A stretch of 64,000 nucleotides of DNA, taken from contig NMRA01000137.1 of the NCBI GenBank assembly GCA_002633005.1, positions 808,001-872,000 on the forward strand, given 5' to 3'. Both the position numbers and the translations under genes were made by a program. Source of the DNA: Phoronis australis. Taxonomy: Eukaryota > Phoronida > Phoronidae. Positions 1 to 12,900 of this stretch are shown piece by piece (the stretch's first letter is position 1; each line of letters starts with the position of its first letter). Under the pieces are notes generated by a model. The model was given only the letters and a program-made list of their open reading frames with translations. It was not told where the DNA came from and searched no databases.

Positions 1-1393
1 TAACTTTATAGAAATGCCACATCCAAAATTATCACTGTTCATTTAAGATAGGCTGAATACTTTGCTTCAAATACCACAGCGCTCACCAAATCGAGCACTG
101 CGGCTTCAGATTTTGTTTGGCGACCTGGGAAGTCACCAAAGCCAGTATCAGAGTAAGAAAGTAATTCCTCCAAAATTCATTTCAAATTTTGTAGTGATTC
201 CCTAACTTTAAACTGCAAAGAGTTATCCAAGATTGAACACCTTGTGCCACTGGTATCGAACACTGACTACACTCATGCACTGCACTTGGCAGATCCCAAA
301 CTCAAGGTGTGGGTGTTAAACGGTTCGTTCGATTTGAATTGCAAGGGTTCCAAATTACACAACAGGAACAGAGCAATGAAGCTAACAGTTACTCAGAGGT
401 AAGTGAGTTGAAACTATATTTTGGGAGCTAAAATTTGCACATGCTCTCAAAAGGACATGTGCACTCTTAAGGAACCACATAGATTGGAGGTAGGTAGCAA
501 GACAGTCACGGACATTTGAAATTGAAAATGACGAAACTTTGCGGACGGGCATTATGCCTAACGTGGTCGTCAACCAATGTGGCACTCTTACATTTTATCC
601 CCTGCAGTGCAATTATTAATTGAATGAGAAATTTCAAAGCGTTTGACAAAATAACAATACGCTCATCAGCTACATTGAAAATTTGATAGGCCACTTTTTT
701 TATTTAATATCAAGTTAAAAATTCAGCACCAAAGCAACAGAATTACTGAAAACTTGAAGAAAACACCTATGCCGACACGTCTGCCACGGGTCACCTGCCA
801 AATGCCAGTGACTTGACACGGGTCTTGTGTGACTAATGAAATGATTATTTTCCATTCCTCGCTCAAAAGTTGTGGAAAATTTAAACGGTAAATCTCTTCA
901 TCATTATCAATACCTCAACCCCAAAGGGTACACTAGCAAGACACACAGCACAACCTGAAGTGTCAAACTTAAAAGGATTTATCATCTTAAAAATGATCAA
1001 AGGGTAAACTATCAATTCTAAACTGTGAGTAACTTACTAGAGTAAACAATCTCATTTTCTAGGCCCCTGGATATTGGCTAGCATCCTGATAAACAACCCA
1101 TATCTGCATTTTATGTCCACTGCTTTACGCAGTCCACATAACATGTACTTGCGCTCTTCTCAAAAAATCATAGCATATTTGTGTTAACATGAGACTAAGT
1201 ACTAAAACTGTCACACATCACTCATGCGAAAGAATGGACAAATCTTCCTTTAAAGCTTATTTTTTCTCCCCAGGCGAGTTGGCTTTGTGACCATGTATTT
1301 AGTGGCAGTTTTTAAGAGAACTAACCTCCAAGACCCAGTCTAAGGAGAACCGTGTCATGTTATATCACCGTAAACTCACGAGTGAACACCCAT
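1..1393. other. No gene recognised
   Basis: AT-rich sequence with only short open frames (67 codons or fewer) in any direction and no domain I recognise. No tRNA-like box, long inverted repeat or tandem array was seen here. Confidence 0.5.
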
Positions 1394-1549
1394 GTTCGGT
1401 AATCGCCCAGCCCCGACCTTTGCCAAATTTCGATGCAAGCGTCCACTGTTTGGGTAATCGCCTATCCCCCACTTTGCGCAAAAATTCCACTTCAGTGGCT
1501 ACCTCTTGGGTAAACGCCCATCTCCAACTTAACACTAACAAAATTTGAG
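1394..1549. repeat. Degenerate ~55-bp tandem repeat, three units
   Basis: Three diverged units start near 1394, 1448 and 1504. Each opens with a form of TTGGGTAATCGCCCA and continues with a C-rich then A-rich stretch. A fourth isolated relative lies near 2868 (TTCAGGTAATCGTCCACCCC). The 63-codon open frame across the array is a by-product of the repeat. Old minisatellite or transposon-internal array; no function inferred. Confidence 0.55.
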
Positions 1550-2367
1550 CTTAACATGACGGCGGTTTCCCCGGTTCAGTGACTTCACCAGATGTAGAGG
1601 GTTGTGAGCATGTGATAACGTCTAGCTTCTTTGTTAACTGCCAAGCACAGTCTTTTGTCCGGTATGACAACAGGCAGGCAACTATCTACTGGGCTTATTA
1701 CAGACCACGTATGAACACAGTCAAACCCAGAGCATTAGTAAAGAATAAATTGTCGTAACTTCGGTTGCAGTTGGACGATTTTGGCGATTCAAAAACTAAA
1801 CATGATCAGCATTTGACGAAAAATGCTATTGGTTCATGTTCAAATATGTTATAACTTAACTTTTATTTTTAACAGCACAGCCCAGTCAGGCTAGATACGA
1901 TCTTTTTAGAGATTAGAGCAATTATCGAATAAAAGCGCGCTGGCCCTCCAACCCTAAATGCCAAAATGGAGTTAATCAGCCATGTAAGCTATTGGCTACA
2001 GGGGTCATCTTACCAACTTGTTGTTGCTATAGAATCGAACAAGTTGGGAGCAACGGGGAAAACGCCGTAATGAACTCATGCTTTTGTTTGTAGCTTTGCC
2101 TTAGGCTCCGACTTCAGTGTTTGTGGGAAACACTACGTGCTTATACCCAAGTGCGATAGGTTCGAAAGTTGCGTTTTTAGCCGGCATTTGTGGAATAACT
2201 TGAGCATTGCAACTACATTTTCTTAAAGTTATCGACTTGTCTTTTATTAAACTAATATCGGCCAACTCCGTAGACTTTTACAGAACTGGAACTTTTCTAC
2301 TACGAGATTTCAGTAATAATCGTGATCGGACGATGAAGTTATTCACATGTACAAGTTACTTGCACGA
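1550..2367. other. No gene recognised
   Basis: No supported feature. The 82-codon plus-strand frame starting at 2207 runs into the tandem repeat that follows and has no recognisable domain. Confidence 0.45.
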
Positions 2368-2590
2368 AGATTTATCTTCTGGGTCAACCCTGATTTCAAT
2401 TGAGCAAATAATGGCGCAACCTCTCTTGTTGCAATGGCACGCATGCAGCATGTGATTTGCTAGATTTATCTCCCGGGTCGACCTGGATTTGAATTGAGCA
2501 ATTAATAACATACCCCTCTCGTTGCAATTGCAAAGTTTGGGTCGGGCCGGGAACGAATCGTCCGGGTTTTTAATTGAGCAAACTAACTGT
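2368..2590. repeat. ~94-bp tandem duplication with partial third unit
   Basis: Units begin at 2368 and 2462 with AGATTTATCT, followed by CGGGTC/TGGGTC, a GATTT-AATTGAGCAA block and a CCTCTC-GTTGCAAT block in the same order and spacing. A shorter third piece near 2538-2585 again carries CGGGTTTTTAATTGAGCAAA. Divergence is moderate, so the duplication is old. Confidence 0.6.
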
Positions 2591-5220
2591 AGTTACATTC
2601 ATTGATCAGAAACCATACTTGCGATACGGGAAGTGGACCGCCATTTGTGTATCATAAAAATTTCATAAAGTTCTGCGGTGTGACAGTTTGCAGCACATCA
2701 ATACATTTGAAAACATCCAAGTTTTTTAAGTAACGGTCTCGCAAAATCAACCTTTCAAAGTCAAAATCTTGTTATTACTGTTTGAGCCTGAGAAACTTGT
2801 GGTTGTCAGGTTCTGCTGATTGACCAAACCTACAAATTCCGTGCCCGAATGAACACAAGTTGCCACTGTTCAGGTAATCGTCCACCCCAGTCTTAGGGTT
2901 TCCCAATTTAAGCACCCAGGACGTCAACCCGCGAGTTTACAATATTTCCATACTTGATATGGGATCTTTCCACACACAACATTTGATCATCGTGAGAGCA
3001 CAAAAGTGTTTTTTGCTAGACCGAATTTTAGACTTTCAGGTGCAAAGTAGGTCGAGTTGTAGGGAAACAACGTAATTTCTTTCATTCACAGACATTTTGT
3101 GTGCGAGTCATATGAATAAACCACAGCACAACAATGGTACTCGCAAAGAATTTATAAGTGATCAGGCATTAAAATTTTGGCAGAAAACCCAATAATGTCC
3201 CCTTTAAATCCATAGAACAACACTAAACGTGCTCACCAACTACCATAGCGTCACAATGTCACCACTTGATCATGAAACAGCTATTGAGTTATTTTCTCAG
3301 TTATTTCTCAGAATACGTGTTGTAGGAAAACAGGAAAGTATGACATTTCCAAGGTATCGTGTATATTTACCATTTCTTAGAAACATGGTTGTAGACTATC
3401 ACACCAAAACTAATGCTAACCAAAGTTTCACCGTTCACCTAGCCATGAGTTTCCATTAAGGAACCAAGAGTTGAAGGAATATTGAAAATAGCATACTGCA
3501 CTTATTATCCCTGAATATCAACCAATCGCTTCCCTGTTATCCAGTGTGATTAATGTTTTGTTGACTGACTGAGAAAAACAACTATATGCCAGTATGAAAT
3601 CAAGATCCGAAAATTGAGTCGAGTTTCATCCGGTTATCATAACACACCGTTACAACTGGAGGGGTCAAGAAGTTCATGCCTACCAGCTTACAAAAGATAA
3701 AAGTTTCGGTTCTCAAATTTAAACAAAAATTACTTTCAACACTGCCATATTTCCGTTTTCAACACCTTAGTACATTGTTAAAAATCTTCAGAATTTTATT
3801 GTTTGTTGATGACAGTTGTATAATATAAATTGTTAAAAGCAATGAAATGAAGTATCCCTCCTGCTTATGTTTGATGAAAACTTTACTAAAATAAAACTTC
3901 ACTGTCCCACTACTGTTCCAAGTTGAAGAAACTTTGCGCACCACTGTTCCTTTAATCACCTTTCTAAGAATTCCCATTTGTGGTCAAACCTTCAAGAATG
4001 GGGTGCCCCATGGTACAATCTCACCCACTTCAGATTAAGATTGTTGCCAAAATAATATTATTTCATTCTTTAGCTTTTTACCTTGTAGCTGTGAATGCCA
4101 AAGGTTTTCCAAATTATTGCACAGTGCCACCAGAAGCAGAGAACTGGAAATAGATATTCAGAGAAAAAGACATAACTTGTTCTGGTCCGTATTTTGTTCG
4201 AAAATGATGTACTGATGTGGAATTTTCTTAAGCTGTACATTTTCCAAAAAACAAACAAAAACATAGCTCATATCAGTTAAAATGGTGCGTTTCTCCCCAA
4301 CTCAAACCAGCTTCACAAGTGCAGTGACACCATTAACTGTGCTTATGGGGGGGGGGGCGGGGGGGGCAGGGCCAAGGGCGAAATATTTATTTAAGGTAGT
4401 TCTCACATAGCCAATTTTGAATCAATTAAGGTCACTGGATGTTTTAATGATGCTTTTAAATCAAAAAGATCACGAAACTTGCTGATGCACGGGAGCACTA
4501 TGCAATGGGGGGGGCACTTTTCAAAATGAAACCGGGTGCAGGCTAGAACCAACTAAGCCTTTTTGGTCAAAAGCATTTAATTAAATGTTTAAAATTGAAA
4601 TTTCATTGGCTTGTGTTCAGAATTTGCTATTCTATTTGGGTTGCTTTTGCAAAGAAAAGCCCACTTGTACCAAGCCAGCTGACTCTAGAAGAATGAATAC
4701 CTTCATTTCATAGAACCCCTCCCCCGTCAAAAACAAATACTGACGCAAGCACCAAACTCCCACATCTGTCGTTGATCAGCACTTACTCACGTGGTTAAAC
4801 GGCAAACCTCAGATTTTCTGCCATTCAACTATTACACCCACAGCACAAATTTCCGCCCACCCGAAATTCAAATCAGAGACCACAAATCGATACGCAACCT
4901 CCACGCAAATTTCTCAAAACCTGCTAATGGATTGGAAACAGTGAATTAAGGGTTCGTTAATAGACTACATATTAGTGCGAAGTTCCGCAACTTCTGTACA
5001 AAAGTGCACATTACTCACATTAATAATATCGCACAAATATTGGTAGGATAAAGTAACCGTTTCAGCAAAAAAATGGCTACAGTGAATACTGGGCATGCAC
5101 GTAGGTAATGTATTGCCAAAATTAAAACATCACAATGTGACAGTGAAGGTGAGCATAGGTATCTAAACATAATGATAATAATAGCAGTGTTCTCCACAAC
5201 CACTTTTAACGTGTCGCAGC
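2591..5220. other. No gene recognised; contains poly-G runs
   Basis: No supported coding feature. Long G runs lie at about 4347-4367 and 4507-4514; such runs border several elements elsewhere in the window but no inverted partner was found here. An isolated diverged copy of the 1394 array unit lies near 2868. Confidence 0.4.
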
Positions 5221-5340
5221 GTCCTGTTTGGCCGAGCGCGCGTCCTGTTTAAATGTCCCGAGCCCTGTTTAAAAATCCCGTGACCAGTTTAAAAATCCCG
5301 TGACTAGTTTAAAAATATAGGGACTAGTTTTTAAAAAAGG
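5221..5340. repeat. 20-21-bp tandem array, about 5.5 units
   Basis: Consecutive units contain CCTGTTTAAATGTCCCGAG, CCTGTTTAAAAATCCCGTGA, CAGTTTAAAAATCCCGTGA and CTAGTTTAAAAATATAGG. Read on the opposite strand the unit (GGGACATTTAAACAGG) resembles units inside the terminal repeats of the element at 58307-59407 (CCGACATTTAAAACAG). It is probably a fragment of the same family. No matching inverted arm was found nearby. Confidence 0.6.
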
Positions 5341-6175
5341 TATCGTTGTCTTTAATAAGGTCTTCACTGGTTCATATTACGCTTGACAGCAACTAGACAT
5401 AGCCCATTGAAACTGAATAAAGGCTAGGTAAGTGGTCAGTTGTGGACAGCCTATAATTACCGGTCTCACTCAAGCAAGCAGACTGGGCTGCTAGTCTATT
5501 TGTGGTGTAACGCGGCCAGCGGCGTGTATATAATCTCTCGAGCATCTTTTCAATTCATCTCCAACAATTACTAGTCAATTTAAACAAATGCCCAATGCTA
5601 CCTATAAGCCTAATCCATTACCTGCTCACTGGAGGTGCAGTCCGGCACGAAAGTCGCTGATCGTTGCGTTACACCTATTTGCTTTTTTAGTTACCTTTTT
5701 GTGTTCGGCAGACAACTGATCATATTACCCATTGAAAATAATTAAGGCTCGGTGGTTAGTTCTGCGAAGTATATGTTGTCAGTAAAGATACTGTTGCGCA
5801 GCAGTTTATGCAACGGCCGTCTTCTGGGAGGCCAGAATTTTGGTTTCCGTAGCACATTTTTCAATATTCCGTGGGCCCCACGACACAGACTTAACCGATA
5901 CCAATCTCAACAAACATTTGCATGAAAGTGCTTTTGATTGCTCTCATTGGTTGTTGTTTGTGTATATCTCACTTAGATGAATATTATTGGTTACTTTTGG
6001 TGCCACCAGCCCATTGAGATTGACCGAGTTCATCTCGTTGCCTTATAAGGAGTTTCGTTGGCAGCATGAACATTATATTTGTGGCGCATACTCCCTCTAA
6101 AAATCTGCCAAGCCGTTTGCAAACTCAACTTTGATAGTGGCTGTGCGTTTGCGGTTTCGGGGGAGAAATTGCAGC
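5341..6175. other. No gene recognised
   Basis: No supported feature; only short frames and no repeats that I could pair. Confidence 0.4.
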
Positions 6176-6265
6176 CAAAATCACGTGCTCTCATCGAAAT
6201 CAAGCGGTAATATCGCGCGTAATCTCGCTGAGTCTTGTTTACCTAGCGTGGTCCTTCCGTTACCG
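6176..6265. mobile_element. Diverged copy of a short CACGTG-centred repeat
   Basis: Contains TCACGTGCTCTCAT, then AATATCGCGCGTAATCTCGC, then AGTCTTG and CCTAGCG-GGTCCTT in the same order as the copies at 44707-44847 and 47413-47520. The right terminal motif is visible; the left inverted partner is not clear. Probably a truncated miniature inverted-repeat element. Confidence 0.45.
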
Positions 6266-7717
6266 ATTGACATGCGCATTCTGCATACCTAGAAATGTCA
6301 TCTGCCGCGCGAAAGCGAAGCACCGCTAAGTCTAAGGATTATTTAAAAAACCGAGAGATGTTTCAGATACTGACGTTGACTCAGAGGCAGATACAACAGA
6401 TAATCCAGGGCCGGATTATTGGTGGTGATATTGCAGGGCTCCGTCAATGAATTGCAAATATCCGTGTCTCGAACGGTGAACCGAATTATTGCCGACGTCA
6501 GACATCAACAATACAAGTGAATACAATTCGCTCTAACTTGAGAATAGATGGTTTTCATCTGGAAGAATGAGTTTGTGACAATCCCGAAAATTATGGGAAT
6601 TCCGTAGTTGCAAGCGTTTGATAATTCAGTTGATATCTTTTTAGAAATATTGGTCGTCATCAACAGGCCTAACACTCCCGTCCAAGTAGATGGAAAACGC
6701 ACGTGAATTGTTTTGTTTACTCTACCTAATTTGCATTCGTAAGGGAGGACTCGCATATTGTGCAGTTTTTACAAGAGTTCTGGTAGTGCAGAAGTTCAGT
6801 ATGTTGTACCAGCTTCAGAACATCGAATTCAGGCTACAAGAATGTTGTGCAAGACATTACACTTACAGACTGAGGGAAAATGTAGACTCTGCTATCAAGA
6901 CATAAAAATGTGACTGACTTTACAAAGACACTTCAATAGGAGTGTCTACTTCATAGGAAAAGTTTACTTCTATGTTAGACTTTTTGTACTTAGTTGACAT
7001 TGACATCACAATTATTGAGTAGCCTAAAACCTCCATACTGTATCAAACACGTCTGTAGACTTCCATTTCAAAGTCATTGACTAAGCAAATGGGTTATGAC
7101 ATATGTGATACGTTTTTAAATAAGTCCAACTTTTAAAAATAAAAAGTTGAATAAACATAGTAATTTGTTTGCACTACTGTGCATTACTATTAAAATGTGT
7201 GGGTAAAATTATGGTGCACAAAGAACTACACACTTAACTTATGGAGAACGTTGACCGCCGCGCGGTTCCGGCATATTGCAGTTTTTACGGGTGCGACCTG
7301 TTTAGATTTTCAGATGTGGAGAACACTGAATAGTAATAGAAAGTTGCTATGGTTATTCTCAACCTATTTAGCCAACAATATAGCAAACAGGCGAAATTTT
7401 ATTCAATAAGATTTTTAACCAAGACATAAAGACATTTTAGTCTATCACAGCTTGACATGCACTGCTTAGATACATGTCCTAAGCTAAAATTGTTTACAGC
7501 AGGGTAATTAACCTTTGAAAACTGGAAAATGACAATTTTGGCGATTATTTTTATGCACCACAAGTACCAGTTTGAAATTACTTGGTAAAGGTAGGGCCAC
7601 TCTACCCATCTAGTTGTGACAACTTGCAACATAACCAAAACCCACAAACAAAATAGTGTTCTCTGATGATTTCAGGGATGACTCACTGTGTCAACACAAT
7701 GATAAAAGATTTAGGAA
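6266..7717. other. No gene recognised
   Basis: An ATG at 6295-6297 begins a 52-codon frame rich in Ser, Arg and Lys; a neighbouring frame carries an acidic stretch. Nothing ties these to a known protein. The frames at 6505-6905 and 7197-7647 have no recognisable domain. Confidence 0.35.
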
Positions 7718-7793
7718 GAAGACAAAATGACCAGACCAATCCACATCCTTCTAAAGAAGACAAAATGACCAGACCAATCCACATCCTTCTAAA
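7718..7793. repeat. Perfect 38-bp tandem duplication
   Basis: GAAGACAAAATGACCAGACC and the rest of a 38-bp unit occur at 7718-7755 and again, identically, at 7756-7793. Identity suggests a recent slippage or unequal-exchange event. It abuts a (CA)n tract. Confidence 0.85.
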
Positions 7794-7796
7794 GTG

Positions 7797-7816
7797 CACA
7801 CACACACACACACACA
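7797..7816. repeat. (CA)n microsatellite
   Basis: Ten uninterrupted CA dinucleotides directly after the 38-bp duplication. Confidence 0.9.
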
Positions 7817-9825
7817 ACACATAGGGGCAAGCCAGTATAAAGAAAGCATCAGCCAACCTCTATATGGTGCATGTGCTATGCTAATTTAACTCGTTTATTT
7901 ACAAGTCTGGCTGCTAGTTGATTTAGCAGGGATCGGTTTGTTTGTATTTAGTTGAAATCTGTTCAGGATAGGTTGGTAAATAAGAAGAACACATTGGTTG
8001 CCATGGTTCAAGGTGTAATTTATTAGAACTTCTATTTGTACACGTCAGACTTTTTAGTGCAGGAGTATTTGATATGCAGCCATTGTTTATTCTTGCTTAG
8101 GTTCTCAGGGATCGGGTTAGGATAAACAAACTATAAAAGGTCAACATGACAAACAGGCAAGGCAGTGTTTAGCCAAGACATGCAAAATAATGCAGAACCA
8201 GAGTTCCATAAACAACATGGCCGCCAAGCCCTTCACTTGAAAGATTCCCATATTATTGAAAACAGGTCTTTATACGGCTCGCGATAGTCTGACAAAGCCA
8301 CGTTTCCGCATTGCAAGTTCTCAAGGAAATAATTTGCAAGAAAATGTTACTCCAATGAGTATATAAAACGGGTAAAAAGCGAAACTTTAATTTGTCAAAA
8401 ATAAAGATTAGATAAAACATCGGTCTATTATTAGTTTGATTTGTACTGTGTAGATGTTACAAAACATTCAGTAAAACTCCCATTACTTGCGATCTGCCTT
8501 TCAACACTGGAAGGCCTACAATATGACAACTGCGGCAATTAGCTTGTGGCAAAACCCCAAGAACAGATTAATCAGTTACATCTCACTAAATCTGGAAATA
8601 TGCACATTGGCTTTTGTTTTCCAACCATTTCCAAAACCATGCATTCTAAATATAGGCCAATCTGCTTATCTACATAATAAACTCAGTCAGGTAAAATCTC
8701 ACCAATTTTGGACAGAAACGATTACCCGCATTACCATTTTGATTTCTCAATGGCTTCTCAGTTCGTTATGAAAGCCCATGTTTTTTCAAAACTTTGTCTA
8801 CCGTTACTTCGGGTACACAATACGGAATACCTTCAAGTTGCTGCTACATCTGTTGTGTGGAAAATGATAAAATAAAGTTCACTTAAACAATTGTTAGCTA
8901 AAGGTAAATTTGGGGAAAATGCTATTAATTTCTAAAGTTCTGAGAACACCACATATTTTGAAGTGAATTGTATAGGTGAATTCTAATTTGTCTACCTTCG
9001 TCTGACGTGGTTGCAAAATGCGACTTAAGGCTAAGGGCGACTTGGAATTTTTACCAAGTCGCATTGGTTAGCTGCTGGAGATCGCCAAAACGAGCCCTGG
9101 CACAGTAGCAGTGCATAACTGCGAGGTCTGTGACCCAATGAAGCATAGCTTTATGGGTAAATACCGCAGAACCAGAGAGGGCGTTGTTACATTCAGGCAA
9201 GTGTCTGTTCTTGAAAATGTGATTTAGAACTTAAGAAACTCAAAACCAGAGGTGGTCGTTAGCTAGAATGCAACACCAAAAATATGCATTCCAAAAACTG
9301 AAAATGCCCAAAATGCTGGTGTGTTTTGCCAAACATATATGTTACCCCTAGCAGGTACTATATAGTGTGATGGCAACAGGTCGTCCACAATGTCCTAGCT
9401 ACCAATAAAAAATGAGGACCGGATGTGAAGTATGCTACATTTATGTACAAATACATTCAGATGCAAAATGTCGTAAATGACGCAAATACTGATTATTTTC
9501 GACATGTCACACACTGTGAACTTGTTGTTTTATCAACAATAGGGACAAACTTGCAAACAGCAACAATTATGTCTCAATTGTCACCCAATGACCTTAAACA
9601 ACCATCAGGCTTATCAACACCTTTTGGGCTGAGCCAAAAAAATGACACATCCAAAGATTTTGAATCCAAGAGATTTTCGTCTTCCCGATTACTAGAAACA
9701 GTAATTTTCTCCACGTCATTTTATCCAAAAACTAAGTAAAATAAGGTTTAAAATGAATCGGTTTACGTCGAGTCATTCCTAAATAACACTCTTTCAACAC
9801 AATGTCATATTTTTTCAACATAAAC
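7817..9825. other. No gene recognised
   Basis: The longest frames (94 codons at 8487-8771 plus; 104 codons at 9425-9739 plus) show no domain, signal peptide or repeat that I recognise, and their length is within what chance gives in a 64-kb window. Confidence 0.4.
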
Positions 9826-9986
9826 AGGATTGAATCCAGGATTGAATACAGGATTGAATCCAGGATTGAATCCAGGATTGAATCCAGGATTGAATCCAGG
9901 ATTGAATACAGGATTGAATCCAGGATTGAATCCAGGATTGAATCCAGGATTGAATCCAGGATTGAATACAGGATTGAATACAGGAT
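9826..9986. repeat. 12-bp minisatellite with 60-bp higher-order period
   Basis: Thirteen tandem units of AGGATTGAATCC or its variant AGGATTGAATAC, then a partial unit. The variants come in a fixed order: one AC unit followed by four CC units, twice, so bases 9841-9900 and 9901-9960 are identical. Because 12 is a multiple of 3, all frames stay open and give repetitive peptides (RIES/RIEY, NPGF/NPVF). These are not taken as genes. Confidence 0.95.
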
Positions 9987-12900
9987 AAAAATCACTGTAT
10001 GCTCTAAAGTGGTGAAAAAAGGGAAAATAACATAAAAATGCACGAAACTGAACTTGTTGCAAACAACGATCAGTCAGCTCTATTTCAAAGCTGTGATAAA
10101 AACCAAGATGTCCATTTAAGTCAGGAGTTATTGTACATTGAATTCTACAACGGCGATTTACGAATGGCTAATTTGAAAGCAAGATAAAATAAAATGAAGA
10201 TGAAGTGATTTACTAAACCAAGCGTACTATTATGTACATTTGAAATAATATCACACTGAGTAAACGAGCTGGCAAATCTGTCCCAAAAATACGGTCAAAT
10301 GAATTAAAACCCTCCATTGATTTGGCTATGTACAGCGAACTTCGACTACAACTAACGGGATGTTTGTTGAAACGCGACTCGACTGAATATCATTTAAATT
10401 CTTTACGGTCGCCAAGCTCTCAAATCATCATTGTTATATGGTAGCATGTTTATGAATGCGAGCAAAAGTGCCACTGTGCCAAACTATTGGTGAACGACAG
10501 AAATTATGTTTCATCAATCGACAGCATAGTCAGTCTTGTCTGATAAAACCTTCAAACTGGATTGAGCTGAAGCCATTTTCGTAATCTCCATGCACCGAAA
10601 GTGCCATGTCAAACCTTTGGCATTGTCTAAATTTATCATGATTGTAGGGAAAACAAATATCTGTGGCTCAGCAGTCGTTGTAATATGTTAATGACATTTT
10701 TTGATAAAAACTAAATATTTGTCATGGCTGAGTGTGGAGAACTCTGGAAGGTGGTGGTGAATTGACAGACATTTGCCAAACTACGACGCACAGACCAGTA
10801 GAGACCCTGGTCTTTGCTATCATGGAAAATGGAGGGAATTCATGAAATTGGACTTCTTCTACAGAATTAGAAGTTTGAAACAGAATTCACGTATTTCAAA
10901 AGTAGATTCCATTTAATTACCAAAATTATGAATAAAATCATCATCCTCAAATTCATTACTCAAGACCAATTCTGACCAGAAGTCAATCGACGATCACCTT
11001 GCAGCGGACATGTTAAAGTAGCTATGGATTCTTTCTGAAGGCAGCGCTGTCCTTTTTCCAGTTTTGAAAAACAGTCAATAACGCAGGCAGAAAGTTGTCA
11101 CTAAAAACGGAGTTGGAGCATGAACGCAACAGGAATAGAAACGCAATTCCCAGAATAACGTTACAATACATCAGTATTACATAAAAATTCAAGTTTCGAA
11201 TAGTAAACACCCTCCTTTTAAACATTCACAGCATTTTACAGTAACTGAAATCTTGTCGCTGCTGTCCCGGCGAGGTTTTCATGCTAATTACATGGCAGCA
11301 ACACAACAAGAAAGATGCTAAGATGACAAGTTCACAGCAACAAACAACCAAAGATTAAGTCATTTCAAGAAAAATGAGGTACGTGACACTTGACATACAG
11401 ATATAATGAAAACTTTTATGCAATGCTGAACAAGCCACAAAAAACAGTTGTCATAGTAACATAAAAAACACAATTCAGAAACGTATTCCTGCTATGAATA
11501 GAGCTCTTAAAACTGCAAAATTCAGTTAAAATCATGTATTTTGAGATCAAACTACAAATTTTAACACACATTATTTGATTAAAAACAATTGTTTTTCAGC
11601 GTGTCCCAAAATGGACAACAGGCCCCACAGACCAATACCTGAGCCATTTCAGTTCCTGTAGCGACCAGCTGTTACCATGTGCAACCAACAAACTGTTCTG
11701 TTGCCCTCCTGTAATGTGAACAAAAACATTGAATCAGCAACACAGACGGAAAACAATTTGGGCGATTTTTCAAACACAAACAGCAAAATCATTATCACAA
11801 TATTTTCATAGTGCAGTCTTTATGTGACATTTATAACCAAGCGTGCAGTTGTTATGAGATTTTACAAACACCACAGCAACAGCTTTGAAGATGCTCATAA
11901 AAAGAGCATTTGCTGTAAATTACAGCAAAACTTGGTCAACACATTTTGCAGCAAAACGCTTGTTTATTTATTGTGCTGATGCCCGTTTTAAACCACAGGA
12001 TGAAACTTAGCTACAGGTAACAATCAAACAGAGTGAGTCTTCAGCCACCCTGAATTTAGCCCTCTCCAATTTCAGCAGATGTTGGCAAGTGCTGAGACAT
12101 CAAATGTCTTTGCATCACACATCTAACTGCTAAAAACCTACTTTAAACAATATTTCGTAATTTTAAGTGTTTTAACTGTCTGCTGTAGTCATGAGTCTGT
12201 ACACAAATTTTTGTTTTGTGAAGTTTCAAGCGGACAATTTTGTGAAGTTTTCTTCATAACAGCAGGCTTTACTACTGCCAGAAACAAAAGATTAATAAAT
12301 CCAATTTGAAAAGGTTTGAACAGAGTGAATTCAGCTCTTTGGTTCTCTTTGCCCTTCCCACAATTCCCTGGGACAGGTAGGTCGGCAAGTCACTTTTCAT
12401 TGTCAAGGTGCTGTCATTTTTTCATACATATTTCATGTTTAAAACTGCAAGTAAATGTTTTTGGTTAAGCACATATGATGCAGTCAGTCACGCGAGGCGA
12501 AATTTTGATTTTAATTTACAGTTTATTAAGCTCAGGCGCCAATCCATGAATAACTCTTGTCTCCTAAAAATTAAATTATAACAATGCAAGTATTACTCAA
12601 CCAATCGATGACTTCACTGAAATATGGGCAAAGAGAAATTAGACAGAGACGGTCATTTAAATTTACAAGATTGCCAGTCTCCTTTAACAGCCACAACGGT
12701 GTAAATCTAAGAAAACGTGAAAATATGACTACATCCAAGGTAGAGTTCATTCCTGAATCCACCTTTGCAGGACATTAAATCCAAAATGTGACCCACAATT
12801 ATTGGCACAATTGAGTCTAGTGGGTGCATAAACATATTCCTCAATTATCATTTATTGGCAACAGTACTGAGACTAAATGACCAGACATTTTCTTAAAGGG

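Noticed and set aside
6295-6450. ATG-led frame MSSAARKRSTAKSKDYLK as a first exon
   Set aside because: Stops after 52 codons, the neighbouring acidic frame needs a shift, and no donor or partner exon was found.
9826-9986. CRISPR-like array
   Set aside because: The units are directly adjacent without spacers, and this is animal DNA.
9732-10062. Three repetitive frames across the minisatellite as a repeat protein
   Set aside because: The 12-bp unit keeps several frames open on both strands; no start context or neighbouring exon.
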